Assembly (NCBI GenBank): GCA_016937035.1
Contig: JAFGWS010000145.1
Location: 1-20,555, forward strand
DNA length: 20,555 bases
Direction of reading: 5' to 3'
Source of the DNA: Pontiellaceae bacterium
GTDB lineage: Bacteria; Verrucomicrobiota; Kiritimatiellia; Kiritimatiellales; Pontiellaceae
Part shown: one piece after another, positions 6,842 to 14,279 of the stretch
Layout: each line of letters opens with the position of its first letter
How positions within the stretch are numbered: the stretch's first letter is position 1
The notes under the pieces: model-generated
Database searches by the model: none
Seen by the model: only the letters and a program-made list of their open reading frames with translations
What the model was told of the DNA's origin: nothing
Made by a program: the position numbers and the translations under genes

Positions 6842-8008
6842 ATGCTGATGAAGGATCGATTACTTATAATAGACGACGAACTCTGGCTGCGGGAGAGTCT
6901 GCGGTTCCTGTTCAAAGATGCTTATGATGTGGTCTGTGCTGACTCCGTGGACAGCGGTGTTGAGTTGCTGAAAAACAGTCCGCCGCATTGTATTATTTCG
7001 GATATTACGATGCCAGGGAAAACCGGAATTGACGGGCTGAAGGAAATCAGGAAGATTGATTCGCATGTCTCCATTATCATGCTGACGGCTTCTGGATCGC
7101 TGGAAACCGCGCAGGAGGCGATCCGGTATGGTGCGTCGGATTATCTCCAGAAGCCGTTCAACAAGACAGAGCTTCGAGAGGTGGTTGGTCATAATATTCA
7201 ACGCACCAAGAGTTATCGTCAGCAAATGCAGATAAATGATCGCCTCGAAAGTCTTTCGGCCCAAATGAAGACTCGCCGGAGTGAAGAAGAGGAGCTGGCC
7301 GAGCTTTGGGAAAAATCGTCCGAGTTCCTTCACGATATAGGCAACCCGATCAGTGCCATTCACGGCTGTGTTAAAATGCTGATGAAAGAGGCCGCTGAAA
7401 AAAACAACGGTCATCAGGAAGAGAACGTCGTTTATCTTGAGCAGATCGAAAAAAATGTATCCCGCTGCCGGGAAATGCTCACGATGTGGCGTGAGCGGGC
7501 TCAAAAAACCTATTCTGTTTCACAGAAGGTGGATATCGGTCAGCTGGCAATGGAGGTTGCGCAAAATGCGTACTCGCTTTCCGTAGAGAAAAGCGCTCAG
7601 GTGAAGCTGAGCTGCGGGCCTGCTGATTGTATTGTTGATGGCAAAAATATTCTGCTTTTCCGTGCGCTTCAGAATATTGTAGGCAATGCGCTGGAGGCCC
7701 TTTCGGACGAGGGCGGAGTGATTGATATCCGCTGGCGTATCGAAGAGGAGCATGTAGTGCTTGAAGTGGAAGATAATGGCGGTGGATTTCCTTCCGAAAA
7801 GCTGAACGATATGCAGACCAAGTATTACACGGCCAAAGGAGATTCCTGCGGAATGGGGCTGGGTTTGTTTATTACAAAAAGTATTGTGGAGGCGCACTGC
7901 GGCTCGCTGACTCTGGCGAATAATAAAGCTGGAACGGGTGCGCTTGTTACGCTGACTTTCCCTCTGCTGAATAGGGCTCATTCCCTAAAGCCGTGGGTGA
8001 TCCAATGA
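6842..8008 (+). CDS. Receiver-histidine kinase fusion (REC-HisKA-HATPase)
   Basis: 388 residues. Residues 5-120 are a response-regulator receiver: Asp11/Asp12, phospho-acceptor Asp54 in ISDITMPG, Thr82 in MLTAS and Lys104 in YLQKPF. A charged coiled coil (about 120-160) leads to a dimerisation/phosphotransfer helix with His164 in SEFLHDIGNPISAIHG. The ATP-binding domain follows, with N-box Asn278/Asn282, G1 DNGGGF (311-316) and G2 GMGLGL (337-342). There is no membrane segment or sensor domain, so it is cytoplasmic and presumably takes phosphate from, or is gated by, another kinase through Asp54. Proteins of this order act in phosphorelays. No partner regulator or output domain is adjacent. 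A second in-frame ATG two codons later is less well placed. The palindrome TTCCAAGCTTGGAA begins at the base after the stop codon. Confidence 0.92.
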   Translation: MLMKDRLLIIDDELWLRESLRFLFKDAYDVVCADSVDSGVELLKNSPPHCIISDITMPGKTGIDGLKEIRKIDSHVSIIMLTASGSLETAQEAIRYGASDYLQKPFNKTELREVVGHNIQRTKSYRQQMQINDRLESLSAQMKTRRSEEEELAELWEKSSEFLHDIGNPISAIHGCVKMLMKEAAEKNNGHQEENVVYLEQIEKNVSRCREMLTMWRERAQKTYSVSQKVDIGQLAMEVAQNAYSLSVEKSAQVKLSCGPADCIVDGKNILLFRALQNIVGNALEALSDEGGVIDIRWRIEEEHVVLEVEDNGGGFPSEKLNDMQTKYYTAKGDSCGMGLGLFITKSIVEAHCGSLTLANNKAGTGALVTLTFPLLNRAHSLKPWVIQ

Positions 8009-8022
8009 TTCCAAGCTTGGAA
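8009..8022. repeat. TTCCAA/TTGGAA palindrome after the kinase stop codon
   Basis: Perfect 14-base palindrome TTCCAAGCTTGGAA starting at the base after the TGA. The same arms occur in the 17-base palindromes at 14221-14279, so this is probably one family of dispersed palindromes. Confidence 0.55.
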
Positions 8023-8050
8023 GCGCCCCGGTTGCGTTGAGTATTTTTAG

Positions 8051-8092
8051 GAAGAAGCACTCGTGATCGTGAAACCCGTAGCTTCTTCTTTT
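8051..8092 (+). terminator. Candidate terminator of the kinase gene
   Basis: GAAGAAGC at 8051-8058 pairs perfectly with GCTTCTTC at 8081-8088 around a 22-base loop, and TTTT follows at 8089-8092. The stem is not GC-rich and the loop is long, so efficiency is uncertain. Confidence 0.4.
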
Positions 8093-8195
8093 CAGCACCT
8101 TGATCTTTTCGTGTCACCGTAGCTGGAGTCAGTTCTATTACATCATTTTCGGTTTCGGGGACGGATGGCTTGGAGTAGAAGGGGCGCATGGGAAG

Positions 8196-8297
8196 ATGTC
8201 GAGAATTGAGTATGATGGGGCGGTTTATCATGTGATGAGTCGCGGAGATCGGCAGAACGATCCTCGAAAAAAGCGTTCTGACCGCTCATTTCTGTAG
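8196..8297 (+). pseudogene. N-terminal remnant of a REP-associated tyrosine transposase (RAYT, Y1_Tnp family)
   Basis: From ATG 8196 the frame reads MSRIEYDGAVYHVMSRGDRQ, the characteristic opening of RAYT/TnpA_REP proteins (consensus near 'RxxxxGAxYHVxxRGxR'). The similarity stops around 8258; the rest of the frame (to TGA/TAG near 8297) is unrelated, and the HUH and catalytic Tyr regions are missing. An intact protein would be over 200 residues. RAYTs are single-copy genes linked to REP palindromes with a GTAG foot, and such elements occur in this window at 19572-19641 and 19793-19848. The homology is short but the motif is distinctive. Confidence 0.65.
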
Positions 8298-8652
8298 GCC
8301 AGGTTCTTGCACACGGCGCGTCCAATGAGGGCATCGGGTCTTCTTTGGGCGATTTTCTTCTCGGCAGCTGTTCGTGCCGCCACACTCTCGTCGTATTTTC
8401 AGAAGCGTTCAAATATGCCGGGATTTTTTTTCGTGTGGGATTTTTTTTGAAAAACGGGGGTTAATGAATTGCAGAAAAACCGGAACGGGGGTTGATTTTC
8501 TGGTTTTGGGAATTCGAAGGGGCGTTGGAAAAGCGATATAGCCGATGTTTTGGTGTATTTTGAATTGCGCAAAAATCCCGAGGTGGTAGGTTCTGCTGAG
8601 TTTTTTGTGAAAACGAAGGAAAATAACGTAAAAAAGGACCAGAGGACCGAAA
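8298..8652. other. Gap without a convincing gene; contains the leader of pta
   Basis: No frame here resembles a known protein. On the minus strand an open stretch at about 8270-8395 (ESVAARTAAEKKIAQRRPDA) is protein-like but lacks a start and is preceded by a stop, so it may be debris of the decayed region. Two copies of GGGA followed by eight T lie at 8420-8431 and 8437-8448. The pta ribosome-binding site AGAGGA is six bases before its ATG. Confidence 0.4.
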
Positions 8653-9651
8653 ATGGCTAGAAGTGCATTCATTCAGCAGATCATTGATTCGGCCAAAACG
8701 CACCATCGGAACATTGTTCTGCCGGAGGGTAGTGATGAGCGTGTGCGTGAGGCGGCATATCGTATTGCGCAGGAAAAAATTGCAACGGTTACGTTGCTTG
8801 GAAATGATGCGGAAATTTCCGCGTGGTTCAGTGAAAAAGGGTATGGCTTGGACGGCATTATCCTGATTAATCCTGAAACTTCAGAGAAGCTTCAGGGCTA
8901 TGCAGACGCGTTTTATGAGCTGCGTAAGGACAAGGGCATGACGCCGGAGAAGGCCCTGGCCGCCGTCAAGCACGTCAATTATTTCGGCATGATGATTATG
9001 CAGGAAGGCCATGCCGACGGGCTGGTTTCCGGTGCCGCACATTCGACGGCGGACACGGTTCGTCCGGCGCTTCAGATTATTAAGTCGGCCAAGAGAGGGG
9101 CGATTGTTTCGAGTTTCTTCATTGAGTGCGTGAACGGCGTTCCGTACATCTTCTCGGACTGCGGGCTGGTTGAAAATCCTGACGCGGATCAGCTTTCACA
9201 GATTGCCATTCAGAGCGCCAATTCCGCGCTTCAGTTCGGTATTCCGGCTAAAACGGCGATGCTTTCATATTCTACCTATGGTTCGGCCTCGAGCCCGTTG
9301 GTGGATAAGGTGCAGGAAGCCACCAAGCTGGCCAAACAGCGCGTGATGGATGAGTGTGCCGGTAAGGATATTGTCGTGGATGGCGAGCTGCAGGTGGACG
9401 CCGCGATTGTTCCGGCAGTTGCTTCGAAAAAGTGTCCCAACAGCCCGTTGGGCGGCGAAGCGCGCGTATTGATTTTCCCAGACCTGAACGCTGGTAACAT
9501 TGCGTATAAGATTGTGCAGCGTATGGCGGGTGCTGAGGCGTTCGGTCCGCTGCTGCAGGGCTTGAAGAAGCCGGTTAACGATCTTTCCCGCGGATGCTCC
9601 GTTGAGGATATCGTCGGTGTGGCCGCCATCACAGTGCTTCAGTCGCTCTAA
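8653..9651 (+). CDS. pta: Phosphate acetyltransferase
   Basis: Converts acetyl-CoA and phosphate to acetyl phosphate and CoA in the cytoplasm. 332 residues, the short catalytic form without the N-terminal DRTGG/CobB-like part of enterobacterial Pta. Recognisable motifs are LPEGSDERV (23-31), ADGLVSGAAHSTADTVRPAL (121-140), the SYSTYGSA loop (205-212) and FPDLNAGNIAYK (275-286). These match the PTA_PTB family and the acetyl- rather than butyryl-transferase branch. Ribosome-binding site AGAGGA precedes ATG 8653. ackA follows 32 bases later on the same strand, forming the standard acetate/ATP-producing operon of fermenters. Confidence 0.96.
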   Translation: MARSAFIQQIIDSAKTHHRNIVLPEGSDERVREAAYRIAQEKIATVTLLGNDAEISAWFSEKGYGLDGIILINPETSEKLQGYADAFYELRKDKGMTPEKALAAVKHVNYFGMMIMQEGHADGLVSGAAHSTADTVRPALQIIKSAKRGAIVSSFFIECVNGVPYIFSDCGLVENPDADQLSQIAIQSANSALQFGIPAKTAMLSYSTYGSASSPLVDKVQEATKLAKQRVMDECAGKDIVVDGELQVDAAIVPAVASKKCPNSPLGGEARVLIFPDLNAGNIAYKIVQRMAGAEAFGPLLQGLKKPVNDLSRGCSVEDIVGVAAITVLQSL

Positions 9652-9683
9652 TCGCTCACTCTGTATTTAAAGGAATTGGTTTA

Positions 9684-10883
9684 ATGAAAATTTTGGTACT
9701 CAATTCGGGCTCTTCCTCGATTAAGTTTAAGCTCTATCAAGTGTCTGCGACCAGCGATGAATTTCGCGCACTGTGCGAAGGTCAGGCCGACCGTATCGGG
9801 ATTGAAGGGTCTACGCTGACGATGGAATGCGCAGACAGCGAAGGCAAGGATAAGCAGTTTATCGATCTGCCGAATCACAAGGTGGCGATCGATAATATTC
9901 TCAAGCAGCTCACCGATGCGGAAAAGGGTGTGCTGGACAGTCTGGAAGATCTCAGCGGTGTGGGGCATCGCGTGGTGCACGGTGGGGAAGATTTTACCGC
10001 TTCTGCGCTGATAAATGATGATGTGATCAACGCCATCGACCGCAACTCGGTATTGGCTCCACTGCATAATCCGCCGAATCTGATGGGCATCAAGGCGATG
10101 GCTGCCCTGCTGCCGGATATGCCGCAGGTGGCGGTTTTTGATACGGCGGTTCATCAGTCGATGCCGAAAAAGGCCTATATGTATGCGCTGCCGCGCGAGC
10201 AGTACACCAATTATAAAATCCGTAAGTACGGGTTCCATGGAACGTCGCACGGTTATGTGGCTCAAAAAGCTGCCGAAGTGCTCGGCAAGCCGCTGGAAGA
10301 GCTCAAAATTGTGACCTGCCATCTGGGCAACGGCGGATCGCTGGCCGCGTTCATGGGCGGCAAGTCGGTGGATACCACGATGGGCTTCACGCCGCTCGAC
10401 GGCATTATTATGGGTACGCGCTCCGGGACGCTCGATCCGTATGTTCCGCTCTACATTATGGAATCGCAGGGCCTGAAACCGGTTCAGGTCAGCACGATGA
10501 TGAATAAGCAGGGCGGTCTGTTGTCGATCTCCGGGAAGAGCGACATGCGCGACAACGTTCAGGGCGCTGAAGCGGGTGATCCTGACTGCAAGCTGGCGAT
10601 CGAAATGTTCTGCTACAGCATCCAGAAGTTTATCGGCTCGTACGTCGCTGCAATGAACGGCGTAGACGCTATTGTCTTTACCGCCGGCGTGGGCGAAAAC
10701 AACCCGATGCTCCGTAGTCGGATTCTCGAAAACTTTGGGTTCCTTGGATTGAAAGTAGATACGGCGCGGAACAATGCCAATGAAACCGTAATCACCACCG
10801 ATGATTCCAAGGTGACCGGACTCAAGATCCACACCAACGAAGAACTGGTGATTGCGCTCGATACGTATAATTTAATCAAGTGA
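9684..10883 (+). CDS. ackA: Acetate kinase
   Basis: Interconverts acetyl phosphate plus ADP and acetate plus ATP; cytoplasmic. 399 residues, full family length. The two acetokinase signatures are present: MKILVLNSGSSSIKFK (residues 1-16, Asn7) and GHRVVHGG (94-101). Active-site residues by family alignment are Asp153 in VFDTAVHQ, His185 in YGFHGTSH, HLGNGGS (213-219), Arg246 in MGTRSGTLDP and the C-terminal GVGENN. AGGA lies nine bases before the ATG. It is co-transcribed with pta and closed by the terminator at 10915-10942, so the pair is a two-gene operon giving substrate-level ATP from acetyl-CoA. Confidence 0.97.
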   Translation: MKILVLNSGSSSIKFKLYQVSATSDEFRALCEGQADRIGIEGSTLTMECADSEGKDKQFIDLPNHKVAIDNILKQLTDAEKGVLDSLEDLSGVGHRVVHGGEDFTASALINDDVINAIDRNSVLAPLHNPPNLMGIKAMAALLPDMPQVAVFDTAVHQSMPKKAYMYALPREQYTNYKIRKYGFHGTSHGYVAQKAAEVLGKPLEELKIVTCHLGNGGSLAAFMGGKSVDTTMGFTPLDGIIMGTRSGTLDPYVPLYIMESQGLKPVQVSTMMNKQGGLLSISGKSDMRDNVQGAEAGDPDCKLAIEMFCYSIQKFIGSYVAAMNGVDAIVFTAGVGENNPMLRSRILENFGFLGLKVDTARNNANETVITTDDSKVTGLKIHTNEELVIALDTYNLIK

Positions 10884-10914
10884 ACGAGTGGTTAAGTTTT
10901 AAGTTATAGCTTGT

Positions 10915-10942
10915 GGCGGGAGCGGTTGCGCCCGCCGTTTTT
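10915..10942 (+). terminator. Rho-independent terminator of pta-ackA
   Basis: GGCGGG (10915-10920) pairs with CCCGCC (10931-10936) around a ten-base loop, directly followed by GTTTTT. Placed 31 bases after the ackA stop. Confidence 0.85.
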
Positions 10943-10963
10943 CTTCTTTAAGAGAGGTTGAAA

Positions 10964-11578
10964 ATGAAGCTGAAAATTGAAAAAACGGTGGCGTATGTTT
11001 GGTTCGATGCGGAATTTACCTCGCTTGATCTGGAGCAGGCGCGTCTGCTCCAAGTGGCTGTCATTCTCACGGATACCGACCTGAAACGGATTGCTCCGCC
11101 GGAAGCGGATTTAAATCTGTGCATTCGGCTGGGTGAAGGCGAAGAGGTCAGTCCCTGGGTGGCGGAAAATCTGCCGGAGCTGGTTGCTCGCTGTCGGACG
11201 GATAAGGCGGTGAGCGTGGAAGAGGCCGATCGGCAGATCGCTGCGCTGCTGGATCGCTATTGCGCCACGCCCTGTAAAGAGATGAGCAAGCGTCCGGTTC
11301 TCGCCGGAAACAGCGTCCACAACGACTGGTTTTTGATGCGCCGGTTTTTGCCGGAGTTTGGGCGTCGGCTCCACTATCGGCTGCTTGATGTTTCCTCCAT
11401 GAAGATTCAGTGGCAGGATTGGGCGACAGGCCAGCCGTTTGATAAAGGCTGCATCGGCCTGCTGAACCAATATTTTCCCGGCGGCGGCATTGGCGAAACA
11501 AACGCTCATGATGCGCTGTTCGATATCAAAGCGTCGATTGCCGAACTGGCGTTTTACCGCTCAAAGCTGACGTTTTAA
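10964..11578 (+). CDS. orn: Oligoribonuclease (DEDDh 3'-5' exoribonuclease)
   Basis: Degrades two- to five-residue RNA products, including pGpG from cyclic-di-GMP turnover. 204 residues from ATG 10964, with AGAGAGG six bases upstream; a TTG two codons earlier is in frame but lacks support. DEDDh residues are Asp15 and Glu17 in WFDAEFTSLDLE, Asp121 in AGNSVHNDWFLMRRFLPE, and His182 with Asp187 in NAHDALFDIKASIAELAFYR. HYRLLDVSSMK matches the Orn core. It is about 20 residues longer than E. coli Orn, owing to an insertion around 100-110 and a longer loop near 150-175. It stands after the pta-ackA terminator and is convergent with the deacylase gene. Confidence 0.9.
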   Translation: MKLKIEKTVAYVWFDAEFTSLDLEQARLLQVAVILTDTDLKRIAPPEADLNLCIRLGEGEEVSPWVAENLPELVARCRTDKAVSVEEADRQIAALLDRYCATPCKEMSKRPVLAGNSVHNDWFLMRRFLPEFGRRLHYRLLDVSSMKIQWQDWATGQPFDKGCIGLLNQYFPGGGIGETNAHDALFDIKASIAELAFYRSKLTF

Positions 11579-11594
11579 TTTGGGTTTCCGGCGC

Positions 11595-13175
11595 TCAGTG
11601 GAAGAGAAATTTTCCGCTGCGGTGCTCCGTGTGTTGTCCATCGGCCAGCGAGTGCACGCCGTTCACGAAAACGTGGCGAATGCCTTCAGAAAGCTGGTGC
11701 GGCGCAGCGTAGGTGCTCTTTTCGCAGATTGCATTCGGATCAAAGATGAGTAGGTCGGCGGCGTAGCCCTCTTGAAGGAGGCCTCGTTTTTTGAGTCCGA
11801 ATTGTTCTGCGGGCAGCCCGGTCATTTTATGGATTGCTTCCGCCGGCGGGACGGTTTTCCCGTCGAGCGCCATTCGCAGAAAACGGGTGTGGCTTCCGTA
11901 TGCACGCGGGTGCGGATGATCGGTGCTGAGCGGTCCCCAAGGTGCGCGCATGGAGCCGTCGGAGCCGATCGAAACATAGGGTTCCGCCAGTACGCGCTGT
12001 AGATTGCTCTCCGACATGCAGAAGAAAATCGCTCCGGTTTTCAGCTTGTCGACATCAATCAGATGGAGAAAGGCATCCACGGGTTCCATGTTCAGTTCCT
12101 GCGCGATCTCCAGCAGATATTTTCCTTTAAACGCCTCAAATGTGGTCAGGCCGACCATCACGTTGTCCCAGTAGTCGTCCGGTTGATCGGAAAACGCTGC
12201 GCGCAGGGCGGCGCGGGTTTTGGGATCACGGATGCGCGTGAGAATGGCATCGCGTCCGCCGTATGTTGCCCACTGAGGCAGGAGAATGTCGAGATCGGTG
12301 GAGCTGGCGGTGTAGGGATAGCGGTCGGCGCTGATGGGCAGACCAAGCAGGTCGCGTGCACGGCGGATTTTTTCCAGCGCGGATTCCAGTTTATTCCAGT
12401 TGGCGCTGCCCGACGCCTTGAGGTGAGAAATGTGCAGCTGAATTTCGGCCTGTTCCGCAATATCGATGGCCTCATCGATCGCTTCGAGCAGTCCGTTCGA
12501 TTCGGATCGCATGTGTGTGGTGAAAAGACCGCCGCGCCGCGCAGCCGTTTTGGCCAGCGCAATCAGCTCTTCACGGGGAACGGCAGAGCCAGGCGGATAG
12601 GCGAGGCCGGAGCTGAGGCCGATGGCCCCTTCGTCGAGCGCGCGCTCGAGTTCGTGGTTCATGCGCCGAAGTTCATCGGGCGCTGCGCCGCGCGGTTCAT
12701 AACCGCAGATTCCGGCGTGCAGTGTATTGTGGCCGACGAGCAGCGCCATATTGATGGCCGGTTGGATCTCGGTGTACAGCGTTCGGTATTCGGCGACGCT
12801 TTGCCAGTGCGGGATGGCCGACTGGACGCGGTTGCCTGCGAGTTGAGCGCACCAATCGGCCGGTAATTTGTAAGCGCCGTTCAGCGGGGCGGCGGAGGCT
12901 CCGCAATTCCCTCCGATTTCGGTGGTGATGCCCTGATAAATCTTTGACGCCGCCGAGGGTTCAATCAACAGATAAACATCGGAGTGGGAATGTGCGTCAA
13001 TAAATCCGGGGCAGATGATCAAATCCTGTGCATCGATCGTTTTTGCGGCGGAGCGGTTTGATAGGTCGCCGATTTCTGCAATAAAGCCTCCGTTAATGCC
13101 GATGTCGTCCGCGGTTTCCGGCGCCCCGGTTCCGTCAAACACACGACCGTTGATGATTTTAATCTCAAAATCCAT
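11595..13175 (-). CDS. N-acyl-D-amino-acid deacylase (amidohydrolase superfamily)
   Basis: Hydrolyses N-acyl-D-amino acids to D-amino acid and carboxylate, or a related N-acyl substrate such as a dihydropyrimidine-like amide. 526 residues from the ATG at 13175; in-frame ATGs at 13184, 13199 and 13214 are possible and no start has a strong ribosome-binding site. Metal motif HSHSD at 62-66, the bridging Cys91 in GGNCGAS typical of D-aminoacylases, His221 in FTTHMRSE, His251 in HISHLKASG and Asp406 in SIGSDGSMRAPWGP. C-terminal GYAADLLIFDP and VFVNGV are the small beta-sandwich shared by this superfamily. No signal peptide, so cytoplasmic. It may help recycle peptidoglycan-derived or acylated D-amino acids. 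It is the last gene of a minus-strand run. Confidence 0.88.
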   Translation of the reverse strand: MDFEIKIINGRVFDGTGAPETADDIGINGGFIAEIGDLSNRSAAKTIDAQDLIICPGFIDAHSHSDVYLLIEPSAASKIYQGITTEIGGNCGASAAPLNGAYKLPADWCAQLAGNRVQSAIPHWQSVAEYRTLYTEIQPAINMALLVGHNTLHAGICGYEPRGAAPDELRRMNHELERALDEGAIGLSSGLAYPPGSAVPREELIALAKTAARRGGLFTTHMRSESNGLLEAIDEAIDIAEQAEIQLHISHLKASGSANWNKLESALEKIRRARDLLGLPISADRYPYTASSTDLDILLPQWATYGGRDAILTRIRDPKTRAALRAAFSDQPDDYWDNVMVGLTTFEAFKGKYLLEIAQELNMEPVDAFLHLIDVDKLKTGAIFFCMSESNLQRVLAEPYVSIGSDGSMRAPWGPLSTDHPHPRAYGSHTRFLRMALDGKTVPPAEAIHKMTGLPAEQFGLKKRGLLQEGYAADLLIFDPNAICEKSTYAAPHQLSEGIRHVFVNGVHSLADGQHTEHRSGKFLFH

Positions 13176-13228
13176 GCTGCTCATCTTAGCTGAGATCATT
13201 CTATTGGGGAGCAAAATCGAAACCGAAG

Positions 13229-13288
13229 ACGCGACGTCCTCGTCGCGTGAAAAAGAGATCGATCATCGCTGTAGCGGAGGGGCTACAG
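13229..13288. repeat. Two consecutive hairpins, REP-like, between deacylase and PEP-CTERM genes
   Basis: First hairpin: ACGCGACG (13229-13236), loop TCCT, CGTCGCGT (13241-13248). Second: CTGTAGC (13269-13275), loop GGAGGG, GCTACAG (13282-13288), which overlaps the stop codon of the PEP-CTERM gene. The first hairpin could also slow transcription leaving the PEP-CTERM gene, but no strong T run follows. On the plus strand the first hairpin has loop TCCT; the element at 19823-19842 has loop TCCT when read on the minus strand. Confidence 0.5.
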
Positions 13289-13936
13289 GAGGCGGCGGCA
13301 AATGATTATTGCGGCAAGAGCAGTTATGAGTGTCAGACCGATAGCTGTTGATTCGGGAATGGCGCCGGCAACAATGCTGACTCCGGGAGTAGATTCATAC
13401 GCCCAGCCATGAATGATAAGAGATGAGTCTTTAAGCAGGTGGTTTTCCATTGTTCTGGAGGCTCCTTCAACATCAATCCATCCATAATGAACGCCATCAT
13501 CTGCCTCAAACTCTAAGCCAATAAATGTACGATTATGATAGAACTCTCCCGTTATTCCCGTGTCTAATATGAAAGTTAATGTCCCCCAATCGTCATTTCC
13601 AAACCAATCCTCAGATGCGAAATCACCACTGGTTGGATCAATTATGAAACCTTCATCTAGCGCAGCCACACCCCCTCCGATGTTAGGTGGTGGGGAAGGG
13701 TGAATCAGGTATTTGTTTTGGTTTTCAGGATGAATTCCTGCAAACGAAACGATGTCCGCAACAAAAGCAAAATCGACGGTTCCGTTTGAATCCAAATCTA
13801 AGTCGTAAAACTCTTCGCTCTGAGGGAACGTCACATCACCTACGACTATATTGGCAGATTGGTAGATGATATCTGCGTGAGACACAGTCGCCCCCGCAAG
13901 GAGGGCGATTGCAACAATGACCAGCCAATGTCTCAC
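13283..13936 (-). CDS. PEP-CTERM-like secreted protein, downstream paralogue (PES variant tail)
   Basis: 217 residues, starting at GTG 13936, which overlaps the stop of the protease remnant as GTGA. Signal peptide MRHWLVIVAIALLAGATVSHA (likely cut after Ala21). The central part has acidic DLDLDSNGTVDF (calcium-loop-like) and GIHPENQNKYLI, then IGLEFEADDGVHYGWIDVEG and IHGWAYESTPG. These blocks align with the paralogue at 14254-14907 along the full length. The C-terminus has the sorting-signal plan (motif, hydrophobic helix, CRRLL), but the motif reads IPES (193-196) instead of PEP. Exosortase usually needs Pro-Glu-Pro, so processing may be altered. The role of the family is unknown; probably surface or matrix exposed. 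Confidence 0.8.
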   Translation of the reverse strand: MRHWLVIVAIALLAGATVSHADIIYQSANIVVGDVTFPQSEEFYDLDLDSNGTVDFAFVADIVSFAGIHPENQNKYLIHPSPPPNIGGGVAALDEGFIIDPTSGDFASEDWFGNDDWGTLTFILDTGITGEFYHNRTFIGLEFEADDGVHYGWIDVEGASRTMENHLLKDSSLIIHGWAYESTPGVSIVAGAIPESTAIGLTLITALAAIIICRRLL

Positions 13937-14237
13937 TGGCCGATTCCTGTTTCACGGCGCATACGCCAGAAGCGGACATCTGAGCTGGATGTAACAAGCA
14001 CCGAATTTGTATTCGCAACTGTGGTGAATGTGCCATTGGTTTGCCATGAACCAGATATCAGATCAGTGAAGCATTCAACCTGCATGTGGGCTCCGGGATC
14101 GCACTCTACGCTGAGCAGGAATGTGCCATTGGTCGGGGATTTCCCGTTCCTGAGCAAGATCAGGATCAAGAACCCATGGTTGAAATGTTTGGGTGCCCTC
14201 TTCATTTTCAACCCACAAATTTTCCAAGGGTTGGAAA
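13933..14237 (-). pseudogene. C-terminal remnant of a duplicated subtilisin-like protease gene
   Basis: The piece is a degraded copy of the 3' part of the protease gene at 14904-16874. The first part, read in one frame, gives LWVENEEGTQTFQPWVLDPD, matching LWVENEAGTQIFQPWVLDPD of the intact copy. The remainder is in another frame (SPTNGTFLLSVECDPG... to GIGQ). About 210 bases (15112-15323 of the parent) are missing at roughly 14138, which causes the frame change. The catalytic domain is absent. The end is well conserved, including the GTGA overlap with the following PEP-CTERM gene. The upstream edge coincides with a palindrome at 14221-14237. A 106-residue open frame exists here but cannot make a protease. 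Confidence 0.8.
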
Positions 14238-14279
14238 CGTTCAGATGCTGCAATCATGACTCTTTCCAATCCTTGGAAA
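14221..14279. repeat. Pair of TTTCCAA-N3-TTGGAAA palindromes
   Basis: TTTCCAA-GGG-TTGGAAA at 14221-14237 and TTTCCAA-TCC-TTGGAAA at 14263-14279, 42 bases apart centre to centre. A related TTCCAAGCTTGGAA is at 8009-8022. The pair marks the border between the protease remnant and the PEP-CTERM gene; the second copy encodes the last residues (SKDWK) of that protein. Confidence 0.75.

Noticed and set aside
7947..8231. Minus-strand 94-codon frame starting inside the RAYT remnant
   Set aside because: It overlaps the kinase 3' end and a terminator-like hairpin, has no ribosome-binding site and no recognisable motif.
8420..8448. Two GGGA-T8 repeats as a terminator or CRISPR-like array
   Set aside because: Only two 12-base copies with a 5-base gap and no stem; no CRISPR pattern anywhere in the window.
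9681..10832. 383-codon open frame antisense to acetate kinase
   Set aside because: Exact shadow of ackA; His/Arg-rich composition with no family motif, and ackA is certain.
12063..12866. 267-codon plus-strand frame inside the deacylase gene
   Set aside because: Antisense shadow of a well-supported amidohydrolase; no motif.
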